DNA of 64,000 bases from Streptomyces sp. V1I1 (GTDB lineage: Bacteria; Actinomycetota; Actinomycetes; Streptomycetales; Streptomycetaceae), in NCBI RefSeq assembly GCF_030817355.1, contig NZ_JAUSZH010000001.1, positions 6,200,501 to 6,264,500 of the forward strand. The letters run 5' to 3'. The stretch's first letter is position 1. The number at the start of each line of letters is the position of its first letter. The translations under genes were made by a program, and so were the position numbers. The notes under the pieces are model-generated. The model searched no databases, had not been told where the DNA came from, and saw only the letters and a program-made list of their open reading frames with translations. Shown piece after piece: positions 41,719-54,691 of the stretch.

Positions 41719-42813
41719 GTGCATGTCGTACTCGCCGGTGGGGGGACCGCCGGCCACATCGAGCCCGCGCTCGCCCTCGCGGACGCCCTGCGCAGGCAGG
41801 ACCCGGCCGTGGGAATCACGGCCCTGGGCACGGAGAAGGGACTCGAGACCAGGCTCGTGCCCGAGCGCGGCTACGATCTGGCGCTCATCCCCGCCGTCCC
41901 GCTGCCGCGCAAGCCCACCCCTGAGCTGATCACCGTCCCCGGGCGGCTGCGCGGCACCATCAAGGCCGCCGAGCAGATCCTGGAGCGTACGAAGGCGGAC
42001 TGTGTCGTCGGCTTCGGCGGCTATGTCGCGCTGCCCGGCTATCTGGCCGCCAAGCGGCTCGGGGTGCCCATCGTGGTCCACGAGGCCAACGCGCGCCCCG
42101 GCCTGGCCAACAAGATCGGCTCGCGGTACGCCGCGGGCGTGGCCGTCGCCACGCCGGACAGCAAGCTGCGCAATTCCCGCTACATCGGCATCCCGCTGCG
42201 CCACACGATCGCCACCCTCGACCGCGCACGGGTACGCCCCGAGGCCCGTGCCGCCTTCGGCCTGGACCCCAACCTGCCGACGCTGCTGGTCTCCGGCGGC
42301 TCGCAGGGCGCCCGCCGCCTCAACGAGGTGATCCAGCAGATCGCGCCGGTGCTTCAGCGCTCCGGTATCCAGATCCTGCACGCGGTCGGCCCGAAGAACG
42401 AACTGCCGCGCGTGGACAACATGCCCGGTATGCCGCCGTACATCCCGGTACCGTACGTGGACCGGATGGACCTCGCGTACGCAGCGGCCGACATGATGCT
42501 CTGCCGCGCGGGCGCGATGACCGTCGCCGAACTCTCCGCCGTGGGGCTGCCCGCCGCGTACGTACCGCTGCCGATCGGCAACGGCGAACAGCGGCTGAAC
42601 GCCCAGCCGGTGGTGAAGGCCGGCGGCGGACTGCTGGTCGACGACGCCGAACTGACCCCCGAGTGGGTCCAGGGCAATGTCCTTCCGGTGCTCGCCGATC
42701 CGCACCGGCTGTACGAGATGTCCCGTGCCGCCGCCGAGTTCGGCCGCAGGGACGCCGACGACCTGCTCGTCGGCATGGTGTACGAGGCGATCGCTGCACG
42801 CCGCCAGGCGTAA
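41719..42813 (+). CDS. murG: UDP-GlcNAc:lipid I GlcNAc transferase
   Basis: Converts lipid I to lipid II on the cytoplasmic membrane face. 364-residue GT-B glycosyltransferase. N-terminal glycine loop VVLAGGGTAGHIEPALALA, VGFGGYVALPGYLAA, VVHEANARPGLANKIG, LLVSGGSQGARRLNEV, and the UDP-binding SAAGAMTVAEL-type block (LCRAGAMTVAELSAVGLPAAYVP in outline), then GNGEQRLNAQPV. GTG start 6 bases after ftsW. Confidence 0.97.
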   Translation: MHVVLAGGGTAGHIEPALALADALRRQDPAVGITALGTEKGLETRLVPERGYDLALIPAVPLPRKPTPELITVPGRLRGTIKAAEQILERTKADCVVGFGGYVALPGYLAAKRLGVPIVVHEANARPGLANKIGSRYAAGVAVATPDSKLRNSRYIGIPLRHTIATLDRARVRPEARAAFGLDPNLPTLLVSGGSQGARRLNEVIQQIAPVLQRSGIQILHAVGPKNELPRVDNMPGMPPYIPVPYVDRMDLAYAAADMMLCRAGAMTVAELSAVGLPAAYVPLPIGNGEQRLNAQPVVKAGGGLLVDDAELTPEWVQGNVLPVLADPHRLYEMSRAAAEFGRRDADDLLVGMVYEAIAARRQA

Positions 42814-42828
42814 GAAGGGCAGGGGAGC

Positions 42829-43635
42829 GTGGCCGGACCGACCACCGCCGAACGCGGGGCAGGCAAGTCCCCCGGCGGGAGCGCGGGGTCGGCCCGCCCG
42901 CCCCGCCAGGGCGCCCCGGCCCGTCGGCTGCGCCTCCCCGGCCGCCGAGCGCTGCTGATCGCCGCTGCCGCGATCCTGCTCATCGCGAGCGGAATCTGGG
43001 TGCTTTACGGCTCCTCGTGGCTGCGCGCGGAGCGCGTCACGACATCGGGCACCGAGGTTCTGACACCGGACGAAGTGACGTCCGCGGCCGCTGTCCCGAT
43101 CGGTGCGCCGCTGATTTCCGTCGATACGGACGCCATTGAGGCCCGTCTCAGGCATAAGCTGCCCCGTATCGACTCGGTGGATGTCGTTCGGTCATGGCCG
43201 CGCGGGATCGATCTCAAAGTGACCGAGCGAAAGCCCGTGCTGCTTATCGAAAAGGGCGCAAAGTTCATCGAAGTGGACGCGAAGGGCGTCCGGTTCGCCA
43301 CGGTGGACGAGGCTCCCAAGGCTGTTCCGCTGCTCGAATTGACAGTGGATCAGTCCCCGAGTCTGCGCCGTTTCGGCGCGGACCGACTCCTTGCCGAGGC
43401 GGTACGCGTCCGGGGCGAACTCCCCGGAGAAGTCGTCGCGGACACAAGAGCCCTCACGGTCCACTCATACGACTACATCACCGTGGAGTTGAGCCGGGAC
43501 CGGACGGTTGTCTGGGGCAGCTCGGAGGACGGCGAGGCGAAGGCGCGCGCTCTCACCGCACTGATGAAAGCCGCGCCGAAGGCCCGGTACTTCGATGTAA
43601 GTGCGCCCACCGCCCCTGCCTCGTCAAGGAGTTGA
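42829..43635 (+). CDS. ftsQ: Cell-division protein FtsQ
   Basis: Bitopic divisome scaffold of 268 residues. A Gly/Pro/Arg-rich cytoplasmic tail (1-38) leads to a membrane helix (about 41-62), then a POTRA domain (AERVTTSGTEVLTPDEV... IEARLRHKLPRIDSVDVVRSWPRGIDLKVTERKPV in outline) and the FtsQ beta domain. GTG start has GGGGAG upstream. It is the last gene before the long ftsZ promoter region. Confidence 0.94.
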   Translation: MAGPTTAERGAGKSPGGSAGSARPPRQGAPARRLRLPGRRALLIAAAAILLIASGIWVLYGSSWLRAERVTTSGTEVLTPDEVTSAAAVPIGAPLISVDTDAIEARLRHKLPRIDSVDVVRSWPRGIDLKVTERKPVLLIEKGAKFIEVDAKGVRFATVDEAPKAVPLLELTVDQSPSLRRFGADRLLAEAVRVRGELPGEVVADTRALTVHSYDYITVELSRDRTVVWGSSEDGEAKARALTALMKAAPKARYFDVSAPTAPASSRS

Positions 43636-43914
43636 CGCCCAAATGTGCTGGCCAGCACCCTGGTTGGTCAGCGCAACGGCTGATCACATAGGGTGAAAAG
43701 AAAAACGGGAGGTTCGGCGTGTTCGTTGAACGTGCGCCACTTGTCGACTTAGTGTCCTGTTCGGAAGAGTCCAGCGAACAGACACACTGGTAACCCTAAA
43801 CTTCAACGTTAGGGTTTGGGTCGGCGTTTCGGACCGTCCCATCGGCATCCGTCGTCGCAGCGCGGCAACCAACGCGAAGCGACGACACGTAACTCGAGGC
43901 GAGAGGCCTTCGAC
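43636..43914 (+). promoter_or_regulatory. ftsZ promoter region
   Basis: A 279-base gap unique within the cluster. A strong promoter is TTGAAC (43726-43731), 18 bases, TAGTGT (43750-43755). A weaker one is TTGGTC (43664-43669) with CATAGG (43687-43692). A GACAC core, the WhiA recognition pentamer, lies at 43781-43785. The 8-bp inverted repeat AACCCTAA/TTAGGGTT (43792-43799/43809-43816) follows. In Streptomyces ftsZ has several promoters, one sporulation-induced. Confidence 0.75.
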
Positions 43915-45126
43915 GTGGCAGCACCGCAGAACTACCTCGCAGTCATCAAGGTCATCGGTGTCGGCGGCGGTGGTGTCAATGCCATCAACCGAATGATCGA
44001 GGTCGGTCTCAAGGGCGTCGAGTTCATCGCGATCAACACTGATGCGCAAGCCCTGTTGATGAGCGACGCCGACGTCAAGCTCGACGTCGGTCGTGAACTC
44101 ACCCGCGGCCTGGGGGCCGGAGCCAACCCCGCAGTCGGTCGCAAGGCGGCAGAGGACCACCGTGAGGAGATCGAGGAGGTCCTCAAGGGGGCCGACATGG
44201 TCTTCGTCACCGCCGGCGAAGGCGGCGGCACCGGAACCGGCGGCGCACCCGTCGTCGCCAACATCGCGCGCACGCTGGGCGCCCTCACGATCGGCGTGGT
44301 CACCCGCCCGTTCACCTTCGAGGGCCGCCGCCGCGCCAACCAGGCGGAGGACGGCATCGCTGAGCTCCGTGAAGAGGTCGACACCCTCATCGTGATCCCG
44401 AACGACCGCCTGCTTTCCATCTCGGACCGCCAGGTGAGCGTGCTGGACGCCTTCAAGTCCGCGGACCAGGTGCTGCTGTCGGGTGTCCAGGGCATCACCG
44501 ACCTGATCACCACCCCCGGCCTGATCAACCTCGACTTCGCCGACGTCAAGTCCGTGATGTCCGAGGCGGGATCGGCGCTCATGGGCATCGGCTCGGCCCG
44601 CGGCGACGACCGCGCGGTGGCCGCCGCCGAGATGGCGATCTCCTCGCCGCTGCTGGAGGCCTCCATCGACGGCGCCCGTGGGGTGCTGCTCTCCATCTCC
44701 GGCGGCTCGGACCTCGGTCTCTTCGAGATCAACGAGGCGGCCCAGCTGGTGAGCGAGGCGGCCCACCCCGAGGCCAACATCATCTTCGGCGCGGTCATCG
44801 ACGACGCCCTGGGCGACGAGGTACGGGTCACGGTCATCGCGGCCGGCTTCGACGGCGGACAGCCGCCGACTCGCCGGGAGACGGTTCTCGGCTCCAGCGC
44901 GAGCAAGCGCGAGGAGACGCCGGCCGCTGGGTCCCGCTCCACGGAGGCCTCGCGTTCGTCCGGCCTCGGCACGGTGCCGACCCGCGATGAGCCCTCGGGC
45001 CCGGCCGAGCCCGTTCCGGTCGCGAACGACCTGAACTCCCCGGCCTCCGGACACGCGGTGCCGCCGGCCCGTCCGTACCAGGACAGCCAGGCCGAAGAGC
45101 TGGATGTCCCGGACTTCTTGAAGTGA
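43915..45126 (+). CDS. ftsZ: Cell-division GTPase FtsZ
   Basis: Tubulin-like GTPase forming the vegetative cross-wall and sporulation septal ladders. 403 residues: [16 protein letters not shown], tubulin signature [20 protein letters not shown]7 loop [11 protein letters not shown], a disordered linker from about residue 315, and the C-terminal peptide DVPDFLK that binds SepF and other partners. GTG 43915 with GAGGCGAGAGG upstream. GTGA overlap with pgeF. Confidence 0.98.
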   Translation: MAAPQNYLAVIKVIGVGGGGVNAINRMIEVGLKGVEFIAINTDAQALLMSDADVKLDVGRELTRGLGAGANPAVGRKAAEDHREEIEEVLKGADMVFVTAGEGGGTGTGGAPVVANIARTLGALTIGVVTRPFTFEGRRRANQAEDGIAELREEVDTLIVIPNDRLLSISDRQVSVLDAFKSADQVLLSGVQGITDLITTPGLINLDFADVKSVMSEAGSALMGIGSARGDDRAVAAAEMAISSPLLEASIDGARGVLLSISGGSDLGLFEINEAAQLVSEAAHPEANIIFGAVIDDALGDEVRVTVIAAGFDGGQPPTRRETVLGSSASKREETPAAGSRSTEASRSSGLGTVPTRDEPSGPAEPVPVANDLNSPASGHAVPPARPYQDSQAEELDVPDFLK

Positions 45127-45908
45127 CAGTGCAGCACGACGCGATACACGAGAGCGGCGCGCACTTCGCCTTCACCGACCGGTGGGGCGGGGTGAGCGCC
45201 GTTCCGTACGAGGAGCTCAACCTCGGCGGAGCGGTCGGCGACGACCCCGGGGCTGTACTGACCAACCGCGCGATCGCCGCAAAGGAACTCGGGCTCGACC
45301 CGGACGAGGTCGTCTGGATGAACCAGGTCCACGGCAAGGATGTCGCCGAGGTCGACGGGCCCTGGGGCTACGGGCCGGTACCGGCCGTGGACGGTGTGGC
45401 CACCGCGCGGCGGGGGCTCGCCCTCGCCGTACTGACCGCGGACTGCACCCCCGTACTGCTGGCCGATCCGGTCGCGGGCGTGGTGGCCGCCGCGCACGCG
45501 GGCCGTCCCGGAATGGTCGCGGGGATCGTGCCCGCGACCGTCGAGGCGATGAAGTCGCTGGGCGCGGAACCGGACCGGATCATCGCCCGTACCGGACCCG
45601 CCGTCTGCGGACGCTGCTACGAAGTCCCCGAGCAGATGCGGTCAGAAGTGGCCGCGGCCGAACCGGCGGCCTGGTCCGAGACCAGCTGGGGCACCCCGGC
45701 CGTCGACGTCACCGCCGCAGTCCACGCCCAGCTCGAAGCGCTCGGGGTACGGGACCGGCAGCGTTCGCCGGTGTGCACACTGGAATCGCGGGACCACTAC
45801 TCGTACCGCCGCGACCGCACCACTGGGCGGCTCGCCGGATATGTCTGGCTGGCTGCGCCTTCCCCGGGGGCAACCCCCGGACCCCCCGCAGGAGAGACCC
45901 GAGCATGA
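45123..45908 (+). CDS. pgeF: PgeF/YlmD-type multicopper-oxidase-fold protein (purine nucleoside phosphorylase-like)
   Basis: Member of the laccase-domain (YfiH/YlmD) family. E. coli PgeF edits peptidoglycan precursors, and others have purine nucleoside phosphorylase/adenosine deaminase activity. 261 residues with metal-site motifs [25 protein letters not shown] and [14 protein letters not shown], then CGRCYEVP. The last about 16 residues ([15 protein letters not shown]) lie in DNA resembling one arm of the Streptomyces repeat and are probably an add-on. It overlaps both neighbours. Confidence 0.92.
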   Translation: MTVQHDAIHESGAHFAFTDRWGGVSAVPYEELNLGGAVGDDPGAVLTNRAIAAKELGLDPDEVVWMNQVHGKDVAEVDGPWGYGPVPAVDGVATARRGLALAVLTADCTPVLLADPVAGVVAAAHAGRPGMVAGIVPATVEAMKSLGAEPDRIIARTGPAVCGRCYEVPEQMRSEVAAAEPAAWSETSWGTPAVDVTAAVHAQLEALGVRDRQRSPVCTLESRDHYSYRRDRTTGRLAGYVWLAAPSPGATPGPPAGETRA

Positions 45909-46624
45909 CGGACCGCAGAACCGAACTCGCCGACAGTCTGACGGCAGTGGAGGAACGTATCGCCTCTGCCTGCGCGGCCGCCGGCCGCAAGCGGGAAGAG
46001 GTGACTCTCATCGTGGTCACCAAGACCTATCCGGCGAGTGATGTGCGTCTGCTCCATGAACTCGGTGTGCGTCATGTGGCCGAGAACCGTGATCAGGACG
46101 CTGCGCCGAAGGCCGCAGCCTGCTCGGATCTGGACCTCCGCTGGCACTTCGTCGGACAGTTGCAGACCAACAAGGTCCGTTCCGTGGCGAGTTATGCCGA
46201 CATCGTGCAATCTGTCGACAGGCTCAAGCTCGTCAACTCGCTGTCCGCCGCCGCGGTTCGCGCGGAGCGCGAGCTGGGCTGCCTGATCCAGGTGGCGCTG
46301 GACGCGGAGTCGGGCGAGCGGGGGGAGCGCGGCGGCGTCGCGCCGGACGGAATCGATGAGTTGGCCGCCGCGATCGACGGCGCACCGGGACTGCGGCTGG
46401 ACGGTCTGATGACTGTCGCGCCGCTCGCCGGACCGTACGCGGGACGGCAACAGGCGGCGTTCGAGCGGCTGATGGAATTGTCATCCAGCCTGCGCGCCGG
46501 GCATCCGGCTGCGAACATGGTGTCAGCAGGGATGAGTGCGGACCTCGAACAAGCAGTGGCGGCCGGAGCGACACATGTGCGCGTCGGCACTGCGGTACTC
46601 GGAGTCCGACCCCGGCTCGGGTAA
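45905..46624 (+). CDS. YggS-family pyridoxal-phosphate homeostasis protein
   Basis: Single-domain alanine-racemase-fold PLP carrier (YggS/YlmE/PLPBP) without known catalysis, involved in vitamin B6 and amino-acid balance. 239 residues. The PLP lysine is in [78 protein letters not shown] fit the family. It overlaps pgeF (ATGA) in the conserved ftsZ-ylmDEFGH order. Confidence 0.94.
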   Translation: MTDRRTELADSLTAVEERIASACAAAGRKREEVTLIVVTKTYPASDVRLLHELGVRHVAENRDQDAAPKAAACSDLDLRWHFVGQLQTNKVRSVASYADIVQSVDRLKLVNSLSAAAVRAERELGCLIQVALDAESGERGERGGVAPDGIDELAAAIDGAPGLRLDGLMTVAPLAGPYAGRQQAAFERLMELSSSLRAGHPAANMVSAGMSADLEQAVAAGATHVRVGTAVLGVRPRLG

Positions 46625-46749
46625 CGTCGCGAAGCAAGTCGGACCACAGCAGAAAATATGGTCATTCCCGTCACAATGCGGGCAGACCGAGTGGATCGCG
46701 GGCACTTGGTGACGAATGCCGATCCACCACAGAGCGGAGGACTCAGAGA

Positions 46750-47355
46750 ATGGCCGGCGCGATGCGCAAGATGGCGGTCTACCTCGGCCTCGTGGAGGAC
46801 GATGGATATGACGGCCGGGGTTTCGATCCCGATGACGATTTCGAACCCGAGCCGGAGCCGGAGCGGGATCACCGGCGACACCAGCCCCCGCACCAGGTGG
46901 AGCGGGAAGAACCGGTGCGGGTGGTGCAGCCGCCCGCGCAGCGCGAGCCGCTTCCGCTTCCCGCTGAAAGTGGACGTCCGGCGCGAATCGCCCCCGTGGC
47001 ATCCATCACACCTGAACGTCCGAGCCTGGAGAAGAACGCACCGGTGATCATGCCCAAGGTCGTGTCCGAGCGGGAGCCTTACCGCATCACCACACTGCAC
47101 CCGCGGACCTACAACGAGGCCCGTACCATCGGGGAACACTTCCGCGAGGGCACCCCGGTGATCATGAACCTCACGGAGATGGATGACACCGATGCGAAGC
47201 GACTTGTCGACTTTGCCGCGGGCCTGGTATTCGGTTTGCATGGCAGCATTGAGCGGGTGACGCAGAAGGTGTTCCTGTTGTCGCCTGCTAACGTCGATGT
47301 CACGGCGGAGGACAAGGCCCGCATCGCAGAGGGCGGGTTCTTCAACCAGAGCTGA
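46750..47355 (+). CDS. sepF: Cell-division protein SepF
   Basis: Membrane anchor of the Z-ring in organisms lacking FtsA. 201 residues. An amphipathic N-terminal helix ([18 protein letters not shown]) suits membrane binding, followed by an acidic/Pro-rich linker and the DUF552 domain from about residue 95 ([30 protein letters not shown] in outline, with [29 protein letters not shown]). A GAGCGGAGGACT ribosome site precedes the ATG. The 125-base gap upstream may hold a promoter. Confidence 0.96.
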   Translation: MAGAMRKMAVYLGLVEDDGYDGRGFDPDDDFEPEPEPERDHRRHQPPHQVEREEPVRVVQPPAQREPLPLPAESGRPARIAPVASITPERPSLEKNAPVIMPKVVSEREPYRITTLHPRTYNEARTIGEHFREGTPVIMNLTEMDDTDAKRLVDFAAGLVFGLHGSIERVTQKVFLLSPANVDVTAEDKARIAEGGFFNQS

Positions 47356-47425
47356 GAAAACGAGACCGGAACGACCCCGGCCGAGAGGCCGGTGACACGA
47401 GAGCCAGGGGAGAGGGAAGCGCGGG

Positions 47426-47716
47426 ATGGGCGTCGCTTTGGATGTGGTCTACATCGCGCTGATGTGCTTCCTGGTCGTGTTGATCTTCCGGCTGGTCATG
47501 GACTACGTCTTCCAGTTCGCCCGCTCATGGCAACCTGGCAAGCCGATGGTGGTCGTTCTGGAGGCCACCTACACTGTCACCGATCCACCGCTCAAGCTTC
47601 TGCGGCGGTTCATTCCGCCGCTGCGTCTCGGGGGCGTGGCACTCGACCTGTCCTTCTTCGTTCTGATGATCATCGTCTACATCCTGATCTCTGTCGTGAA
47701 CAGCGTGGGGAACTGA
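47426..47716 (+). CDS. YggT/YlmG-family membrane protein
   Basis: A 96-residue protein with two membrane helices (about 4-24 and 68-90), separated by the motif region MDYVFQFARSWQPGKPMVVVLEATYTVTDPPLKLLRRFIPPLRLGG in outline, which defines the YggT family. YlmG homologues sit between sepF and divIVA in Gram-positives and chloroplasts and affect division or nucleoid partition. ATG start with AGGGGAGAGGGAAG upstream. Confidence 0.93.
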   Translation: MGVALDVVYIALMCFLVVLIFRLVMDYVFQFARSWQPGKPMVVVLEATYTVTDPPLKLLRRFIPPLRLGGVALDLSFFVLMIIVYILISVVNSVGN

Positions 47717-47770
47717 TGTGAGCGATACGGTCTTGCCGACTGCCGACGACTACGTAGAGGTGAAGAAGAG

Positions 47771-48856
47771 ATGCCGCTGACCCCCGAGGACGTGCGGAAC
47801 AAGCAGTTCACGACCGTCCGCCTCCGAGAAGGCTATGACGAGGACGAGGTCGATGCCTTCCTCGACGAGGTCGAGTCCGAACTGACCCGCCTGCTCCGCG
47901 AGAACGAGGACCTGCGCGCCAAGTTGGCCGCGGCGACCCGTGCGGCCGCGCAGAACCAGCAGCAGCAGGGCATGCGCAAGCCGCCGGAGCAGCAGGACGG
48001 CCGTGGTCCGGGGGCGCCGGTGCCCGCCGCCATATCCGGACCGCCGGTCCAGCAGCAGCCCCCGCAGATGGGTCCGCCCCAGCTGCCCGGTGGTGCTCCG
48101 CAGCTGCCCGCCGGTCCCAGCCACGGCGGCCCGCAGGGCCCGCACGGCCCCGGCCCGATGCAGGGCGGTCCCATGGGTGGCCCGATGGGCGGCCCCATGG
48201 GCGGTCACGGTCCGCAGATGCCGCAGCCCGGTCAGGGCCCCGGCGGCGACAGTGCCGCGCGGGTGCTCTCGCTGGCGCAGCAGACCGCCGACCAGGCGAT
48301 CGCGGAGGCCCGTTCCGAGGCCAACAAGATCGTCGGCGAGGCGCGCAGCCGCGCCGAGGGCCTCGAGCGCGATGCCCGCGCCAAGGCGGACGCTCTTGAG
48401 CGGGACGCCCAGGAGAAGCACCGCGTCGCGATGGGCTCGCTGGAGTCCGCGCGTGCCACGCTGGAGCGCAAGGTCGAGGACCTGCGAGGCTTCGAGCGCG
48501 AGTACCGCACCCGGCTCAAGTCGTACCTGGAGAGCCAGCTGCGTCAGCTGGAGACCCAGGCGGACGACTCGCTGGCCCCGCCGCGCAGCCCGTCCGCTCC
48601 TTCGTTGCCGTCGGCCCCGTCGATGGCTCCGGCCGGTGCGGGTGCGATGGGTCACACCATGGGCGGCAACCAGTCGATGGGACAGCCGATGGGTGGTAAC
48701 CCGTCCATGGGCGGCGCCCCGTCGTACGGCGGTCAGCAGCAGATGTCCCCGGCGATGACCCAGCCGATGGCACCGGTGCGGCCGCAGGCTCCGCAGCCGA
48801 TGCAGCAGGCGCCGTCGCCGATGCGCGGGTTTCTGATCGACGAGGACGACAACTGA
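47771..48856 (+). CDS. divIVA: Polar-growth protein DivIVA
   Basis: Essential coiled-coil protein marking hyphal tips and branch sites in Streptomyces. 361 residues. The conserved N-terminal membrane-binding region is [38 protein letters not shown] in outline. Next is a Gln/Pro/Gly/Met-rich linker with MGGP repeats (about 60-155), a long second coiled coil ([29 protein letters not shown]...), and a Gly/Pro/Met/Gln-rich tail ending [11 protein letters not shown] terminator follows, closing the dcw cluster. Confidence 0.97.
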   Translation: MPLTPEDVRNKQFTTVRLREGYDEDEVDAFLDEVESELTRLLRENEDLRAKLAAATRAAAQNQQQQGMRKPPEQQDGRGPGAPVPAAISGPPVQQQPPQMGPPQLPGGAPQLPAGPSHGGPQGPHGPGPMQGGPMGGPMGGPMGGHGPQMPQPGQGPGGDSAARVLSLAQQTADQAIAEARSEANKIVGEARSRAEGLERDARAKADALERDAQEKHRVAMGSLESARATLERKVEDLRGFEREYRTRLKSYLESQLRQLETQADDSLAPPRSPSAPSLPSAPSMAPAGAGAMGHTMGGNQSMGQPMGGNPSMGGAPSYGGQQQMSPAMTQPMAPVRPQAPQPMQQAPSPMRGFLIDEDDN

Positions 48857-48896
48857 CGGCGGGTCGCGCGTATCGCGCGTAGCCGTCGGCAGGCTG

Positions 48897-48937
48897 AGGG
48901 CCGGGCCCGGGACTGATGTCCTGGGCCCGGCCCTTTT
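48897..48937 (+). terminator. Terminator of divIVA and the dcw cluster
   Basis: A 16-bp stem (AGGGCCGGGCCCGGGA against its complement with one G-T pair), 6-base loop, then TTTT. Classic intrinsic terminator 40 bases after the stop. Confidence 0.85.
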
Positions 48938-48975
48938 GTGGGGTACGGGGGTCGCCTGCGGCGGGCTTGGGGGAA

Positions 48976-49015
48976 AGCAAAGGGCCCGGGCTGTTGCCCG
49001 GGCCCCTTTGTTGCT
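48976..49015 (-). terminator. Terminator of ileS
   Basis: Inverted repeat CAAAGGGCCCGGGC / GCCCGGGCCCCTTTG with a TGTT loop and a one-base bulge. It begins a few bases after the ileS stop on the minus strand and also backs up the divIVA terminator. Confidence 0.75.
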
Positions 49016-49021
49016 GATTTG

Positions 49022-52159
<3,138 letters not shown>

Positions 52160-52432
52160 CGGCGAGCTCCTCCAACGGACAATGTCTGTTCCGTCGGAGG
52201 GACGAGAGCGCGTGCTCCCGCGGTACCACCCTCCTTGGCCCGCCGGCCGTGACCGGTGAGCCCCCTCATTGGGGTCGCGATGCCGGGTCTACTCGCCCGC
52301 GGTGCTCCCGTGGGCTTTCTTCCGGCGGCTCAGGGGTGATGCTTCACCTCGCGCTCGCCCCCGGGCTCTCACCGTCCCCGGGTCGCTCATGGCTGCGTAC
52401 GAAGCTACTCGTCCCCATCCACGCCTTTCGCT
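52160..52432 (-). promoter_or_regulatory. T-box riboswitch (translational type) in the ileS leader
   Basis: The minus strand has the universal T-box AGGGTGGTACCGCG (52219-52232), which pairs with the tRNA 3' end. Downstream, CCTCCGACGGA (52190-52200) pairs with TCCGTTGGAGG (52169-52179), the latter containing the GGAGG ribosome site, so uncharged tRNA-Ile should free translation rather than transcription. An ATC followed by A (52340-52338), in GGTGAAGCATCACC, is a possible isoleucine specifier. The 5' end is approximate. Confidence 0.88.
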
Positions 52433-52705
52433 TCGCCCAGTGTACGGGCCCGTACGGAAGGCGGCCGACCGGTTTTCACCGGACCGGGCACGGGCCCGCC
52501 CGCGGGGTGCGCGGTTGACCCGAATGGCCATACGGCCCCGGCGGAGTCCGGCTCCGCCCGAGTGGCGGATTACCGGGCGGGGAGCTGGGCACAACGGATG
52601 CAGGTTCGCCTTGTCGCAGGCCGGGGCGGGCCCAAGCGGCGGCGTGCCCCGTTTGCCGCGGGGCTGGTGTCGATTTATCGTCCCAGCACCGACTCGCGAG
52701 CAAGA

Positions 52706-52718
52706 TCACAATATGTGA
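52706..52718. promoter_or_regulatory. TCACA-ATA-TGTGA palindrome before the DksA-like gene
   Basis: Perfect 5-bp arms around ATA, ending 13 bases before ATG 52732 and overlapping the GAAGGGG ribosome site. This places it where a bound protein could block initiation. Half-sites are in the opposite order to a CRP site. Confidence 0.35.
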
Positions 52719-52731
52719 AGGGGCCGCGGCC

Positions 52732-54048
52732 ATGGTGGCGAAGAAGACCGCCGAGAAGACGGCGTCCGCAAGATCCACCGCCGCAGACGCGGCGGCCAAG
52801 GATGCGAGCGGCAAGAAGGGCACCGTCGTGAAGAGGGCCGCGGCGAAGAGGACCGGGAAGAAGCCATCGGCGGCGACGGCGACGGTGAAGAGGGTGTCGG
52901 CGGGGAAGGCCCCCGCGGACGAGGCTCCCGCCAAGACGGCAGGGTCCAGGAGGGCCCCGCCCCGGAAGGCAACGGCGGGGAAGGCCCCCGCGGACGAGGC
53001 TCCCGCCAAGACGGCAGGGGGCGACGAGGCACCGCCCCGCAAGGCAGCTGCAAGGAACGCCCCCGCCGACAAGGCTCCCGCCAAGAAGGCACAGCCCAAG
53101 AAAGCAGCTGCGAAGAAGGCCACCCCCAAGAAGGCCACCCCCAAGAAGGCCACGGCGACGAAGAAGGCGACCCCCACGAACACGACCGCGACTAAGACGA
53201 CGACCGTGCAGACGACCGCGAGGAAGGCGGTGGCCACCAAGGCCACGGCCAAGAAAGCCGCGAAGAAGGCGCCGGCGAAGAAGACGACCCCGAAGGACAC
53301 GACCACCAAGAAGGCGACCCCCACGAAAACGACCGCGAAAAGGGCGACCGCCAAGAACGCGACCGCGAAGAAGGCGACCGCCAAGGATGCGACCGCCAAG
53401 AACGCCGCGGTCGTGGCGGAGACTGCCGAGCCGGCGGCCCAGGCGCCGCCGGTGAAGAAGGCACCTGCGAGGAAGGCCGTGGCCAAGAAGGCCGCGAACA
53501 AGGCCGCAACCGCGGCCAAGGGGGCGGCCGAGGCCGCGAAGCAGACGGGAGCCAGGACGGTGGGAGCGAAGAAGACCGCGGGTGGGGCATCGGCAGCCGG
53601 CGACAGCGCGGTGGCGGTGCCCACGACCCCTACAGTGGCCGCGACGCCGCCGGGGGAGCTCGCCGTACGGCCAGGCGAGGACCCATGGACAGCGGAGGAG
53701 GTCGCCGATGCGCGTGCCGGGCTGGAGAGCGAGGTGGTCCGACTGACGAACGAGATCAGCTCCTCGGAAGAGTCGCTGGTCGGTCTGATGCGCGACTCCG
53801 GGGACGGCGCGGGTGACGACGACGCCGATACCGGGACCAAGAACATCACTCGCGAGCACGAGATGGCGCTCGCCGCCAACGCGCGCGAGATGCTGGAGCA
53901 GAGCGAGCGCGCGCTGGTGCGGCTCGACGCCGGGACGTACGGGCTCTGCGAGATCTGCGGCAAGCCGATCGGGAAGGCCCGTATGCAGGCTTTCCCGCGA
54001 GCCACACTGTGCGTGGAAGACAAGCAGAAGCAAGAACGCCGAGGCTGA
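52732..54048 (+). CDS. Histone-H1-like/DksA-TraR zinc-finger fusion protein
   Basis: A 438-residue protein in two parts. Residues 1 to about 300 are Lys/Ala/Thr/Pro-rich repeats ([20 protein letters not shown] type; [13 protein letters not shown] occurs twice) like H1-type nucleoid proteins. The last 110 residues are a DksA/TraR-type coiled-coil and zinc finger ([58 protein letters not shown] in outline). The finger normally has four Cys. Here the last pair is C-V-E-D, so one ligand is missing or replaced by Asp. It may bind DNA and RNA polymerase together (inference). Located between ileS and lspA. Confidence 0.88.
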   Translation: MVAKKTAEKTASARSTAADAAAKDASGKKGTVVKRAAAKRTGKKPSAATATVKRVSAGKAPADEAPAKTAGSRRAPPRKATAGKAPADEAPAKTAGGDEAPPRKAAARNAPADKAPAKKAQPKKAAAKKATPKKATPKKATATKKATPTNTTATKTTTVQTTARKAVATKATAKKAAKKAPAKKTTPKDTTTKKATPTKTTAKRATAKNATAKKATAKDATAKNAAVVAETAEPAAQAPPVKKAPARKAVAKKAANKAATAAKGAAEAAKQTGARTVGAKKTAGGASAAGDSAVAVPTTPTVAATPPGELAVRPGEDPWTAEEVADARAGLESEVVRLTNEISSSEESLVGLMRDSGDGAGDDDADTGTKNITREHEMALAANAREMLEQSERALVRLDAGTYGLCEICGKPIGKARMQAFPRATLCVEDKQKQERRG

Positions 54049-54107
54049 GTCCGTACGTGTGTGCCGTACCCTCGTGCTCAGTCAGGCACCTAGGTTGAGG
54101 GACTCAC

Positions 54108-54674
54108 GTGGCAGAGGCGGAGCGCATCATCGGTACGTCGGATTCAGTGGGCGCCGACGAGGCTGCGGCGCCCGCCGAGCAGCCCAAGGGCAAGCGGCGG
54201 ATCGCCGTGCTGTTCGCTGTTGCGCTCGTCGCCTATCTGGTCGACCTCGGCAGCAAGATGCTCGTGGTGGCCAAGCTGGAGCACCACGAGCCGATCGAGA
54301 TCATCGGCGATCTGCTGAAGTTCGAGGCGGTACGGAACGCGGGCGCCGCGTTCGGTATCGGCGAGGCCTTCACCGTGATCTTCACCTGCATCGCGGCGGC
54401 GGTGATCGTCGTGATCGCCCGTCTCGCGCGCAAGCTCTACAGCCTGCCGTGGGCGATCGCCCTCGGTCTGCTGCTCGGCGGTGCGCTCGGCAACCTCACG
54501 GACCGGATCTTCCGGGCGCCCGGGGTCTTCGAGGGCGCGGTCGTCGACTTCATCGCGCCCGCGCACTTCGCGGTCTTCAACCTCGCCGACTCCGCGATCG
54601 TCTGCGGCGGGATCCTGATTGTGATCCTGTCGTTCAAGGGGCTGGACCCCGACGGGACTGTCCACAAGGACTGA
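54108..54674 (+). CDS. lspA: Lipoprotein signal peptidase
   Basis: Aspartyl protease that removes signal peptides from diacylglyceryl prolipoproteins. 188 residues, four membrane helices, catalytic Asp in the GNLTDRIFR and VVDFI...[11 protein letters not shown] blocks, and [11 protein letters not shown] before them. The 30-residue Ala/Glu-rich N-terminus is longer than usual, as in other Streptomyces. GTG start. It is followed 17 bp later by the pseudouridine synthase gene, the common lspA-rluD order. Confidence 0.96.
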   Translation: MAEAERIIGTSDSVGADEAAAPAEQPKGKRRIAVLFAVALVAYLVDLGSKMLVVAKLEHHEPIEIIGDLLKFEAVRNAGAAFGIGEAFTVIFTCIAAAVIVVIARLARKLYSLPWAIALGLLLGGALGNLTDRIFRAPGVFEGAVVDFIAPAHFAVFNLADSAIVCGGILIVILSFKGLDPDGTVHKD

Positions 54675-54691
54675 CAAGGCATACTCGACGG

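Noticed and set aside
53041..53420. CRISPR-like array in the AAGAAGGC repeats
   Set aside because: The repeats are in-frame coding repeats of the H1-like tail, with no regular spacers.
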